In this document: piece by piece, positions 1-6,841 of the stretch
Layout of the letters: every line of letters starts with the position of its first letter
How positions within the stretch are numbered: the first letter of the stretch is position 1
Assembly (NCBI GenBank): GCA_029287965.1
Contig: JARFQC010000059.1
Location: 1 to 6,958 of the forward strand
Source: Arenicellales bacterium
GTDB taxonomy: Bacteria > Pseudomonadota > Gammaproteobacteria > BMS3Bbin11
DNA: 6,958 nucleotides
Direction: 5' to 3'
Notes under the pieces: generated by a model
What the model was told of the DNA's origin: nothing
The model's database searches: none
Seen by the model: only the letters and a program-made list of their open reading frames with translations
Translations under genes and position numbers: made by a program

Positions 1-1232
1 CCGAAGCCCGAGCAGCTGACCTTGGTGGAATCCTCCATCAGCCGGTCCAGATCATAGGTGACCGTGCCGGCCTGGATGGCGCCTTCGATGCCCTTGATGA
101 TGAGTTCGGCAGCCTCGTTCCAGCCCATGTGGCGCAGCATCATTTCAGCGGACAGGATCACGGAACTCGGGTTGACCTGGTCCTTGCCGGCATATTTCGG
201 GGCCGTACCGTGGGTGGCCTCGAAAATGGCCACTTCGTCGGACAGGTTGGCGCCCGGGGCAAGGCCGATACCGCCGACCTGGGCTGCCAGCGCATCGGAG
301 ATGTAATCGCCGTTCAGGTTCATGGTGGCAATGACGTCGTATTCGCGCGGGCGCAGCAGGATCTGCTGCAGGAAGGCATCGGCGATCACGTCCTTGATGA
401 CGATCTCGTTGCCCGTGACGGGATTGGTCATGCGGCACCAGGGGCCGCCGTCAATCTCGGTGGCACCGAATTCCTTCTTCGCCAGCTCATAGCCCCAGGT
501 TTTGAAGGCACCCTCGGTGAATTTCATGATGTTGCCCTTGTGCACCAGGGTAACGCTGGATTGGTCCTGCTCGATGGCGTACTGGATGGCACGGCGTACC
601 AGGCGCTCGGTGCCTTCACGCGAGACCGGCTTGATGCCGATCCCGGACGTATCAGGGAAACGGATCTTGCTCACGCCCATCTCGTTCTGCAGAAAATCGA
701 TGACCTTGCTGACTTCATCGGAGCCGGCCTCCCATTCGACGCCGGCATAGATATCCTCGGAATTCTCCCTGAAGATGACCATCTCCGTGTCTTCAGGGGC
801 TTTTAGCGGGCTGGGCACACCGTTGAAGTAGCGTACCGGGCGCAGGCAGACATAGAGGTCGAGATCCTGGCGCAGGGCGACGTTCAGAGACCTGATGCCG
901 CCACCTACGGGGGTTGTGAGGGGCCCTTTGATCGCAACCACGACGTCGCGTGCTGCCTGCAGGGTTTCATCTGGCAGCCACACATCGTCACCGTATGTCG
1001 CAACGGCCTTTTCACCGGCAAAGATTTCCATCCAGGCAATGCGGCGCTGACCACCATAGGCCTTCTCCACCGCAGCATCCACGACCTTGAGCATGACCGG
1101 GCTGACATCTATCCCGATGCCGTCGCCCTCGATGTAGGCAATAATCGGATTGTCGGGAACATTGAGACTGTGGTCGGCGTTGACCGTGATCTTTTCGCCG
1201 TCAGCCGGCAGCTGGATTTTTTCGTACGACAT
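1..1232 (-). CDS. icd: NADP-dependent isocitrate dehydrogenase, 3' end cut by the window edge
   Basis: Oxidatively decarboxylates isocitrate to 2-oxoglutarate with NADP+ in the TCA cycle; cytosolic homodimer in the family. The reading frame gives 410 codons from MSYEKIQLPADGEK to KVSCSGF. E. coli Icd has 416 residues, so only a few C-terminal residues are lost. Visible motifs are the N-terminal YIEGDGIG, the substrate loop GGGIRSLNVALRQ (Ser at about residue 115, equivalent to E. coli Ser113, the AceK phosphorylation site), RENSEDIYAG, and HGTAPKYAG, whose Lys-Tyr pair contacts the NADP 2'-phosphate. The later Tyr and Arg in VTYDLDRLM match the other NADP-selecting residues, so NADP rather than NAD use is expected. 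The ATG at 1232-1230 is preceded by GGAG (1242-1239) six bases away. The gene is divergent from the cassette that begins at 1440. No frameshift is seen. Confidence 0.97.
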   Translation of the reverse strand, partial: MSYEKIQLPADGEKITVNADHSLNVPDNPIIAYIEGDGIGIDVSPVMLKVVDAAVEKAYGGQRRIAWMEIFAGEKAVATYGDDVWLPDETLQAARDVVVAIKGPLTTPVGGGIRSLNVALRQDLDLYVCLRPVRYFNGVPSPLKAPEDTEMVIFRENSEDIYAGVEWEAGSDEVSKVIDFLQNEMGVSKIRFPDTSGIGIKPVSREGTERLVRRAIQYAIEQDQSSVTLVHKGNIMKFTEGAFKTWGYELAKKEFGATEIDGGPWCRMTNPVTGNEIVIKDVIADAFLQQILLRPREYDVIATMNLNGDYISDALAAQVGGIGLAPGANLSDEVAIFEATHGTAPKYAGKDQVNPSSVILSAEMMLRHMGWNEAAELIIKGIEGAIQAGTVTYDLDRLMEDSTKVSCSGF

Positions 1233-1253
1233 GTGAGGCTCCATAAATGTATT

Positions 1254-1269
1254 CCCGATAAAAATCGGG
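1254..1269. other. Perfect 6-bp inverted repeat with A4 loop in the icd leader
   Basis: CCCGAT (1254-1259), AAAA, then ATCGGG (1264-1269) form a perfect inverted repeat. Its near edge is 21 bases upstream of the icd start codon and 11 bases from the GGAG ribosome-binding site. In icd mRNA it would fold into a short hairpin with a U4 loop. No U-run follows on the icd strand, so it does not resemble an intrinsic terminator. It could be an operator or an mRNA-stabilising or translation-modulating hairpin; the sequence does not decide. Confidence 0.5.
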
Positions 1270-1303
1270 CGGATAAGCGAGGGATTTTCCGAGTTTGCAG
1301 CGT

Positions 1304-1353
1304 GAATGTCCATTCAGGCGGGTATTGCCTGTCATATTTTTGTAATAAATATG
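1304..1353. promoter_or_regulatory. Three consecutive small inverted repeats between icd and the DUF350 gene
   Basis: GAATG-tc-CATTC (1304-1315), CAGGC-7 nt-GCCTG (1315-1331) and CATATTT-7 nt-AAATATG (1333-1353) lie end to end, all with perfect arms. The last is AT-rich, spans 21 bp and has the shape of a dimeric-repressor operator. All three lie downstream of a TATAAT on the icd strand, so they could instead be hairpins in a roughly 147-nt icd leader. The shorter arms are within what chance allows. No match to a named regulator site was recognised. Confidence 0.35.
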
Positions 1354-1363
1354 GTAATTCTGC

Positions 1364-1393
1364 TTGTGGGTCATATACTTGGTTGATTATAAA
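1364..1393 (+). promoter_or_regulatory. Candidate promoter for the DUF350-led operon
   Basis: TTGTGG (1364-1369) and TATAAA (1388-1393) are separated by 18 bp, with a start expected near 1400 and a short leader of about 40 nt. A second possible -10, TATACT (1374-1379), lies inside this stretch but lacks a convincing -35. The segment is much more AT-rich than its surroundings, as expected for a promoter. The assignment rests on hexamer similarity only. Confidence 0.3.
1386..1391 (-). promoter_or_regulatory. Candidate -10 box for icd
   Basis: The icd strand carries a perfect TATAAT at 1391-1386. No good -35 hexamer stands at 17 to 19 bp: the nearest sequence, around 1409-1416, reads GATACAGG. 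Use would therefore need an activator or a degenerate -35. Transcription would begin near 1379 and leave a leader of about 147 nt before the icd ATG. It overlaps the candidate rightward -10 on the other strand. Confidence 0.35.
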
Positions 1394-1422
1394 AGAGATC
1401 AGGGGCCACCTGTATCGACAAG

Positions 1423-1427
1423 AGGAG
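1423..1427 (+). promoter_or_regulatory. Ribosome-binding site fixing the DUF350 start at 1440
   Basis: AGGAG lies 12 bases before the ATG at 1440. The frame stays open upstream into the icd coding region. This site, plus protein length and hydrophobicity that suit the family only from 1440, selects the short start. The spacing is a little long. Confidence 0.6.
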
Positions 1428-1439
1428 ACGCTGCAAAAT

Positions 1440-1658
1440 ATGGATCCGTTACTACTCAATTTTCTCTACGCCATCATTGGTGGAATGCTGACCCTGGGCT
1501 TCATGTGGACAGGCTGCAAACTGTTTAACCATACCGTCAGCTTCAGCATTGGCAAGGAGCTGAAAAACGGCAATACCGCGGTCGGGATGATGGTGATGGG
1601 GATGTTTATCGGCATCGGCATCGCAATGGGGCTGGTCATAGGGCTCGGACTGAACTGA
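1440..1658 (+). CDS. Small DUF350-family inner-membrane protein (YjfL-like)
   Basis: A 72-residue protein with two strongly hydrophobic segments, about residues 6-27 and 47-70, joined by a short polar loop containing SIGKELKNGN. That loop, followed by a Gly/Met-rich helix (NTAVGMMVMGMFIGIG), is the recognisable DUF350 pattern, here as a single copy. The family has no established biochemical function; many members sit in small envelope or stress operons. The start at 1440 follows AGGAG and excludes the longer open frame reaching back over icd. Its stop TGA shares its last base with the ATG of the transglycosylase gene (1658), so the two are probably translationally coupled. The family call comes from motif recall and was not searched. 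Confidence 0.8.
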   Translation: MDPLLLNFLYAIIGGMLTLGFMWTGCKLFNHTVSFSIGKELKNGNTAVGMMVMGMFIGIGIAMGLVIGLGLN

Positions 1659-2254
1659 TGCCGCTGAGAGGCTGGCTAACAGCAGGCGTCCTGCTCGTTC
1701 TTCTGCCCGGCATCGCATTGTCATCGGTCAAGGTCGTGCGTCATGACCTCACGTCCAAGGCCTGGACGAATGAATACGATTCACACTTCCGCAAGTACAC
1801 GAAACGTTACTTTGGCGCCGGCTTTAACTGGCACTGGTTCAAATCTCAGGGCATAGCCGAGTCCGGACTGCGGAATGATGCAGTCAGTCATGCCGGGGCG
1901 GTAGGCATCATGCAGATCATGCCGACCACCTACGAGGAGATACACCGCAAGAGCCCATACCTCTCGGCCGGCACCCTGCACGATCCGCGCTGGAACATTG
2001 CCGCCGGCATCTTCTACGACCGGGTCCTGTACAAGCGCTGGAAGCGCAGCCTCGAACACGCACCGGTCGACGAAAATCTGTACCTCACGTTTGCCAGTTA
2101 TAATGCCGGCTACGGAAAAATGTCACGCGTCGTCACGCAGGTAAAACAAGAAAAAGGCAACTCTGGCAACTGGGATGACATAAAACGCTTTGCCCCGTCA
2201 CAAACACGTCATTACGTCAGCCGCATCAAATTCCTGATGGGCAAGGAACAGTGA
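1658..2254 (+). CDS. Secreted SLT-type lytic murein transglycosylase
   Basis: A 198-residue protein expected to cleave the MurNAc-GlcNAc bond of peptidoglycan in the periplasm, forming 1,6-anhydromuramoyl ends. Residues 1-22 form a signal peptide (positive start, hydrophobic LTAGVLLVLLPGIAL core, small residues after). No lipobox cysteine is present, so it should be soluble or loosely attached rather than a lipoprotein. The SLT domain covers about 55-195. The catalytic Glu is probably Glu68 in GIAESGL, followed by GAVGIMQIMP (80-89), the ASYNAG motif (146-151) and HYVSRI (185-190), in the family order. It is essentially a bare catalytic domain, without the LysM, solute-binding or long alpha-superhelical parts of MltD, MltF or Slt70. 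The start overlaps the DUF350 stop by one base, with only a weak purine-rich ribosome-binding site, which supports coupling. Confidence 0.9.
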   Translation: MPLRGWLTAGVLLVLLPGIALSSVKVVRHDLTSKAWTNEYDSHFRKYTKRYFGAGFNWHWFKSQGIAESGLRNDAVSHAGAVGIMQIMPTTYEEIHRKSPYLSAGTLHDPRWNIAAGIFYDRVLYKRWKRSLEHAPVDENLYLTFASYNAGYGKMSRVVTQVKQEKGNSGNWDDIKRFAPSQTRHYVSRIKFLMGKEQ

Positions 2255-2262
2255 ACTGAGCG

Positions 2263-5200
2263 ATGTCCGGCAAGTCTCTGCCAACAGAAAGACAGCAGCT
2301 GCTGGATGACACCCGTCCTTTCCTGGTCATCATCGCGGTTGCCTATATCCTGTTCCTGGGCCTGGTCGGCGTTGCGGCATGGATGAAGCTGTCCTCGTTC
2401 ATCGACTACCAGGAAAAAATTGCCACCTCGACGGCCTCCGGAGCCGCGCTGGAAATCCGCCGCTACATTAGCGACCTGGAACACCACATCGACAACTTTA
2501 CCCGCAACCATACAGCCCAGCTCTCTGCCCTCTCGACCAACCCGGGCGACTCGACCACGCGCGCCTACCTCGAATACCAGTTGAAACAGGACGTACCGGA
2601 AGCCTTTACATTCACGATCGCAAACAGCGACGGGTCACCCATTCAGGAAGAATTCGAAAACCCGATCGCCCGCGCCCGCCAGGCCGACATTCGCCAGTTT
2701 GCTGCGACCCGTCGCAACCACATCGCTTTTCACCCCTCACCCGTCACTAACCATTTTGACGTGATGGCTGTGTTTCAACACTACTCCGGTAAGGAACTGA
2801 TTTTCTTCGCCAGCTTCAACGCGGATATCCTGTCTCCGTTCCTGGCAGAAAACCAGCTTCCTGGTTACGCGACCCATATTACGTCGATCAACAGCCCGGA
2901 TTTGATCGACATCAGCACACAGGGCAGCCGGGACAACCTGGGGCGTGATACCAGGCTCAGCACCAGTGAGCTGAGACGCCTCAATGCAACAGTGGGAATC
3001 GAAGGAACAAACTGGCAGGTGGTAAAAATTCCCGACTGGAGCCTGTACAAGCACGAGTTGTACGGGGTGCTATGGCGCGTTGTCGTGGCAATATTACTGT
3101 CCACCGTGATCGCGCTGGTCATGCTGCGCCTGATCATCAAGTATCACCGCTCGCAGCGCCGCAGCGAGCAGCGCTACCAACAACTGTTTTATGCCAACAA
3201 GGCGCCCATGATGCTGCTTGATCCCGACGATGGGCTCATCATTGACGTCAACCGCGCTGCCGAGCAGTTCTACGGTTACGACGAAACCCTCAAGGGCAGG
3301 CATGCCAGCATAATCAGCAACGTGCCGAGGGATGAAATAGATGCCAGGCTGTCGCGTGCGGCGAACGGAGAGCAGGATCAGTTCATCAGCGAACACCAGC
3401 TGTCTTCCGGAGAAACACGTGAGGTTGAAATCCGTTCCGGCCCGATAGAGATCGATGGCAAAACCATTCTCTACTCCATCATCAACGACATCACCGCGCG
3501 CAAGCAGGCGGAAAAAGCCCTGCTCGAAAGCGAACTGCGCTTCAAGACACTGACCAACCTGTCACCGGTCGGCACCTTCTTCACCGATGCAGCGGGCATA
3601 TGCAGCTACGTGAACCAGGCCTGGGCAGACATTACCGGTATCGATGCATCCGAGTGGACCGGCAAGACCTGGACAGACGTGGTGACGTCCAATGACCGCG
3701 AGACCACCATCGCCGACTGGTCTAAATCGGTGCTGAAACAGGGTGACTACGAGGTCGAATGCCGCATCCAGAGACCAGACGGCAGTATCCGCTGGATTCT
3801 CTGCCGGGCAACCGGCGTACAGAGTTTCGAAGACAGCCTGGTGAGCTACATCGGCACTGCGGTAGACATCACCGATCGCAAGAAACACGAGCATGAACTG
3901 CGCCTGCTGGCAACGTCTTTCGAGGCTTACGAGCCCATCATAATCACCGATGGACGGGCCCGCATCCTGCGTGTAAACGATGCCTTTCTGCGGTCTTCCG
4001 GCTATAGCGAGGAAGAGCTGCTCGGCAAGAACCCCAGTATGTTCAGTGCCGGGGAGACCGACCCGGCATTTTACCAGGAGATGTGGGAACAGCTGACCGA
4101 ACACGGCAACTGGTCTGGTGAATTCCTGAACCGGACCAGGTCCGGTGATCTGCACCAGGACTGGGTGACGATCACGGCCCTCAAGGACGACAAGGGCAAG
4201 ACCATCAATTACATCGGTCACTACCTGGACATTACCGAACGCAGGCAGGCCGAAGAACAGATTCGACGGCTGGCGTTTTACGATCCACTGACCAATCTGC
4301 CCAATCGCCGCCTGTTCCTCGAACGGCTGGATCAGGAACTGCATATCGCACGCAATGAGAACAAGTTCAGCGCCCTGCTGTTTCTCGATCTCGATCATTT
4401 CAAAAACCTCAATGACTCACTGGGCCATCCGGTCGGTGATGCGCTCCTGATCGAGGTCAGCAAGCGGCTGCAGCGTACCCGCTCCGAGGGCGAGATCATC
4501 GCCCGCATCGGCGGTGATGAATTCGTGATCCTGCTGCCCGACCTGGCCGACAGCATGGACCAGCTGTCGAATGTCGCGGCCCATCGCGCAGAGCAGGCAA
4601 GCAGAATCATTACCCAGCCGTACTACATACAGGGGCACGAGTACCACATCACGGTCAGCATCGGCATAGACCTGTTCCCGGAAGAAGACCAGGACTCCAC
4701 GGACATACTGAAACGCGCCGACACGGCCATGTACCGCGCCAAGCACGCGGGACGCAACACGATCTGCTTCTTCGAACCCGAGATGCAGATCAGTGCGGAT
4801 CGTCGCCTGACCCTGGAAAAAGACCTGCGCCATGCGGTGGCCCAGGACGAACTGTATCTCGTCTACCAGCCGATGATTGACTGGCAGGGCAACGTCATTG
4901 GTGCAGAAGTCCTGCTGCGCTGGCAGCACAGCAAAATGGGCAGCATCCAGCCTTCCGACTTCATCCCGATTGCCGAAGACACGGGGATGATTTTCGAAAT
5001 CAGTGAATGGATTCTGAACAATGTCTGCCAGCAGCTGCGCAGCTGGAAGGACGCAGGACTCACTGACCACCTGAAAACCGTGGCCGTCAACCTGAGTCCG
5101 AAACAGTTCAGCCAGCCGGGCTTTGAAGATACGGTGCTCGAAATCGTCAATCGGCATGGTGTCGATCCCGCCTGCATCGAATTCGAGATCACCGAAGGCC

Positions 5201-5598
5201 TGATCATCAGCAATCTGAAAAACACGGTCGTCCGCATGCAAGGCATGAGAGAACACGGCTTCCATTTCTCGGTAGACGATTTCGGTACCGGCTACTCTTC
5301 GCTGGCCTATCTGAAGCAACTGCCGATCAACCGGCTCAAGATCGACCGGTCGTTCGTCAGCGACATTACAGAAGGCAGCAATGACGCCACGATCGTCGAA
5401 ACAATCATCAGCATGGCGCATCACCTCGGACTGGAGGTCGTTGCGGAAGGCGTCGAGAATCGCATGCAACATTATTTCCTCATGCAGCACTCCTGTGACA
5501 TCTACCAGGGGCACTACTTCAGCAAGCCCCTGCTACCAGACGAATTTGTTCAGCTGGAAATCACCCAGTCCAAGCAGCTTACGGTTATTCAGGAATAA
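2263..5598 (+). CDS. Membrane sensor with three PAS domains, GGDEF and EAL (c-di-GMP turnover)
   Basis: An 1111-residue protein predicted to make and/or degrade cyclic di-GMP. Transmembrane segments at about 20-41 and 267-292 enclose a periplasmic domain of about 225 residues, possibly Cache-like (weak call). PAS domains follow at about 301-415, 424-540 and 546-662, ending in NDITARK, VDITDRK and LDITERR. The GGDEF domain (about 666-835) has Asp709 in FLDLDHFK, Asn717, Asp726 and an intact GGDEF at 750-754. The inhibitory RxxD site expected at 741-744 reads SEGE, so product inhibition is probably absent. The EAL domain (about 850-1098) reads EVLLRW at 882-887 and keeps Asn943, Glu975, Asp1005-Asp1006 in DDFGTGYSS, Lys1026, Glu1062 and Gln1082. 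Both activities therefore look possible, with GGDEF perhaps tuning EAL. The ATG lies 8 bp after the transglycosylase stop; the ribosome-binding site is weak. Confidence 0.95.
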   Translation: MSGKSLPTERQQLLDDTRPFLVIIAVAYILFLGLVGVAAWMKLSSFIDYQEKIATSTASGAALEIRRYISDLEHHIDNFTRNHTAQLSALSTNPGDSTTRAYLEYQLKQDVPEAFTFTIANSDGSPIQEEFENPIARARQADIRQFAATRRNHIAFHPSPVTNHFDVMAVFQHYSGKELIFFASFNADILSPFLAENQLPGYATHITSINSPDLIDISTQGSRDNLGRDTRLSTSELRRLNATVGIEGTNWQVVKIPDWSLYKHELYGVLWRVVVAILLSTVIALVMLRLIIKYHRSQRRSEQRYQQLFYANKAPMMLLDPDDGLIIDVNRAAEQFYGYDETLKGRHASIISNVPRDEIDARLSRAANGEQDQFISEHQLSSGETREVEIRSGPIEIDGKTILYSIINDITARKQAEKALLESELRFKTLTNLSPVGTFFTDAAGICSYVNQAWADITGIDASEWTGKTWTDVVTSNDRETTIADWSKSVLKQGDYEVECRIQRPDGSIRWILCRATGVQSFEDSLVSYIGTAVDITDRKKHEHELRLLATSFEAYEPIIITDGRARILRVNDAFLRSSGYSEEELLGKNPSMFSAGETDPAFYQEMWEQLTEHGNWSGEFLNRTRSGDLHQDWVTITALKDDKGKTINYIGHYLDITERRQAEEQIRRLAFYDPLTNLPNRRLFLERLDQELHIARNENKFSALLFLDLDHFKNLNDSLGHPVGDALLIEVSKRLQRTRSEGEIIARIGGDEFVILLPDLADSMDQLSNVAAHRAEQASRIITQPYYIQGHEYHITVSIGIDLFPEEDQDSTDILKRADTAMYRAKHAGRNTICFFEPEMQISADRRLTLEKDLRHAVAQDELYLVYQPMIDWQGNVIGAEVLLRWQHSKMGSIQPSDFIPIAEDTGMIFEISEWILNNVCQQLRSWKDAGLTDHLKTVAVNLSPKQFSQPGFEDTVLEIVNRHGVDPACIEFEITEGLIISNLKNTVVRMQGMREHGFHFSVDDFGTGYSSLAYLKQLPINRLKIDRSFVSDITEGSNDATIVETIISMAHHLGLEVVAEGVENRMQHYFLMQHSCDIYQGHYFSKPLLPDEFVQLEITQSKQLTVIQE

Positions 5599-5619
5599 TG
5601 AGTCTCAGCAGGTAATTCG

Positions 5620-6687
5620 ATGGCAGGCAAGGTATATGTGGGCTTATCCGGCGGCGTAGATTCGGCCGTTGCTGCCATGCTGCTCAAGGAACGCGGCGAC
5701 GACGTCACCGCCCTGTTCATGAAGAACTGGGAAGAAGACGACGAGGACGATTATTGTGCCGCCGCAGAAGACCTGCAAAGCGCCGAGCAGGTCTGTGACA
5801 TCCTGGATCTGCCGCTGGAGACCGTCAATTTTTCTTCCGAATACTGGGATTATGTCTTCGAGCATTTCCTGCAGGAGTACCGTGCAGGGCGCACGCCTAA
5901 TCCGGATGTGCTGTGCAATCGCGAGATCAAGTTCAAGGCCTTCCTGGACTATGCCCTCGATCATGGCGCCGACAAGATTGCCACCGGTCACTACGCAGAC
6001 GTCTACCAGTGCCACGGCAGTCATTACCTGGGCAAGGCAGCAGACGACGACAAAGACCAGACTTATTTCCTCTATGCCATCGGGCAGCACGCACTGTCGC
6101 ACACGGTGTTTCCGTTATCGGACCTGAACAAGGCGCAGGTCAGGCAGTTGGCAAGGGATGCCGGGCTGCCCAATCACGCTCGCAAGGACAGCACCGGCAT
6201 ATGCTTTATCGGCGAGCGCCGCTTTCGTGAATTCCTGTCCCGCTACATTCCGGCCAGTCCGGGTGAAATCAGGGATCTGGATGACAATCCCGTGGGGCAG
6301 CACCAGGGCCTGATGTACTACACCATTGGCCAGCGCCACGGCCTTGGCATCGGTGGCCCGGGCGAGCCGTGGTACGTTGCCCGCAAGGACCTCGATACAA
6401 ACGTCCTGTATGTCGTGGAAGGCCACGATCACCCGGCCCTGCATCATTCGGGGCTGACTGCAGGCGACCTGCAATGGATCAAGGGCACCCCGCCGGATCT
6501 GCCACTGGACTGCACGGCCAGGATTCGTCACCGCCAGCCCGAGCAGGCCTGCCGCATCAGCGCGATACAGGACGGCGTGAAAGTGGACTTTATCGAACCG
6601 CAGCGAGCCATCGCCCCCGGTCAGTCAGTGGTGTTTTACGACGGGGAGCTGTGCCTGGGTGGGGGGATAATCGAACAGGCAGTGTAG
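5620..6687 (+). CDS. mnmA: tRNA-specific 2-thiouridylase MnmA
   Basis: Uses ATP to adenylate U34 of tRNA-Lys, -Glu and -Gln and inserts sulfur relayed from IscS and the Tus proteins, giving the s2U part of mnm5s2U. The 355-residue length is close to E. coli MnmA (368). The N-terminal PP-loop is SGGVDS at 10-15, followed by FMKNWEEDD. The catalytic pair is Cys99 in NPDVLCNREIKF (with Asp96) and Cys195 in DSTGICFIGER. Further family signatures are ATGHYADVY, KDQTYFLY, GLMYYTIGQRHGLGIGG and the C-terminal PGQSVVFYDGELCLGGGIIE. The start at 5620 has AGG (5610-5612) seven bases upstream. It lies 21 bp after the GGDEF-EAL stop with no terminator seen between, so it may be cotranscribed with that gene. 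The hflD gene that usually follows in gammaproteobacteria is not here. Confidence 0.97.
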   Translation: MAGKVYVGLSGGVDSAVAAMLLKERGDDVTALFMKNWEEDDEDDYCAAAEDLQSAEQVCDILDLPLETVNFSSEYWDYVFEHFLQEYRAGRTPNPDVLCNREIKFKAFLDYALDHGADKIATGHYADVYQCHGSHYLGKAADDDKDQTYFLYAIGQHALSHTVFPLSDLNKAQVRQLARDAGLPNHARKDSTGICFIGERRFREFLSRYIPASPGEIRDLDDNPVGQHQGLMYYTIGQRHGLGIGGPGEPWYVARKDLDTNVLYVVEGHDHPALHHSGLTAGDLQWIKGTPPDLPLDCTARIRHRQPEQACRISAIQDGVKVDFIEPQRAIAPGQSVVFYDGELCLGGGIIEQAV

Positions 6688-6693
6688 CGATTA

Positions 6694-6759
6694 TCGCGGC
6701 GCGGCCGCTGCTCCTACACGGCTTCGATGACTGCTGTAGGAGCGGCGGCCCCGCCGCGA
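6694..6759. repeat. REP-like inverted doublet between mnmA and purB
   Basis: Two 25-bp units, 6694-6718 (minus orientation) and 6735-6759 (plus orientation), are reverse complements with two mismatches, around a 16-bp centre. Each begins TGTAGGAGC at its inner end and carries its own GC-rich palindrome at the outer end: GCGGC-GCG-GCCGC (6696-6708) and GCGGCG-GCCC-CGCCGC (6742-6757). A GTAG head followed by a palindrome is the hallmark of REP sequences moved by RAYT (TnpA-REP) transposases, and TGTAGGAGCGG is a pattern I recall from gammaproteobacterial genomes. The unit starts seven bases after the mnmA stop. The transcript could fold into one long stem or two short ones that limit read-through or 3' decay; no U-tract follows. 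Confidence 0.8.
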
Positions 6760-6841
6760 AATCCATAACACACCATACACCACCACACACCCCCCTGAAT
6801 CAGCTAAAATCCCCACTCACTTTTTACACCGAGCAACGCCC

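Noticed and set aside
129..806. 225-codon open frame on the plus strand across icd
   Set aside because: It lies opposite the strongly conserved icd frame and shows no motif.
1383..1402. FNR-like half sites TTGAT and ATCAG
   Set aside because: The half sites are 10 bases apart instead of 4, and the second is imperfect.
1170..1658. Longer version of the DUF350 gene starting inside icd
   Set aside because: The extra 90 residues are read from icd and promoter DNA. The AGGAG and the family length support the ATG at 1440.
3562..4398. 278-codon open frame on the minus strand across PAS2, PAS3 and the start of GGDEF
   Set aside because: It is antisense to recognised PAS domains, with composition typical of a shadow frame and no family resemblance.
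4417..5514. 365-codon open frame on the minus strand inside the GGDEF-EAL gene
   Set aside because: It is antisense to clear, motif-bearing GGDEF and EAL coding sequence and has no recognisable domain. Long antisense frames are common in GC-rich genes.
6694..6759. Reading the repeat as an intrinsic terminator
   Set aside because: The stem is strong, but no U-tract follows on either strand, and the GTAG-headed units fit REP elements better. Some termination or decay effect remains possible.
6805..6810. TAAAAT as a -10 box for purB
   Set aside because: No acceptable -35 hexamer lies 15 to 19 bp upstream, and the surrounding sequence is a C/A-rich tract.
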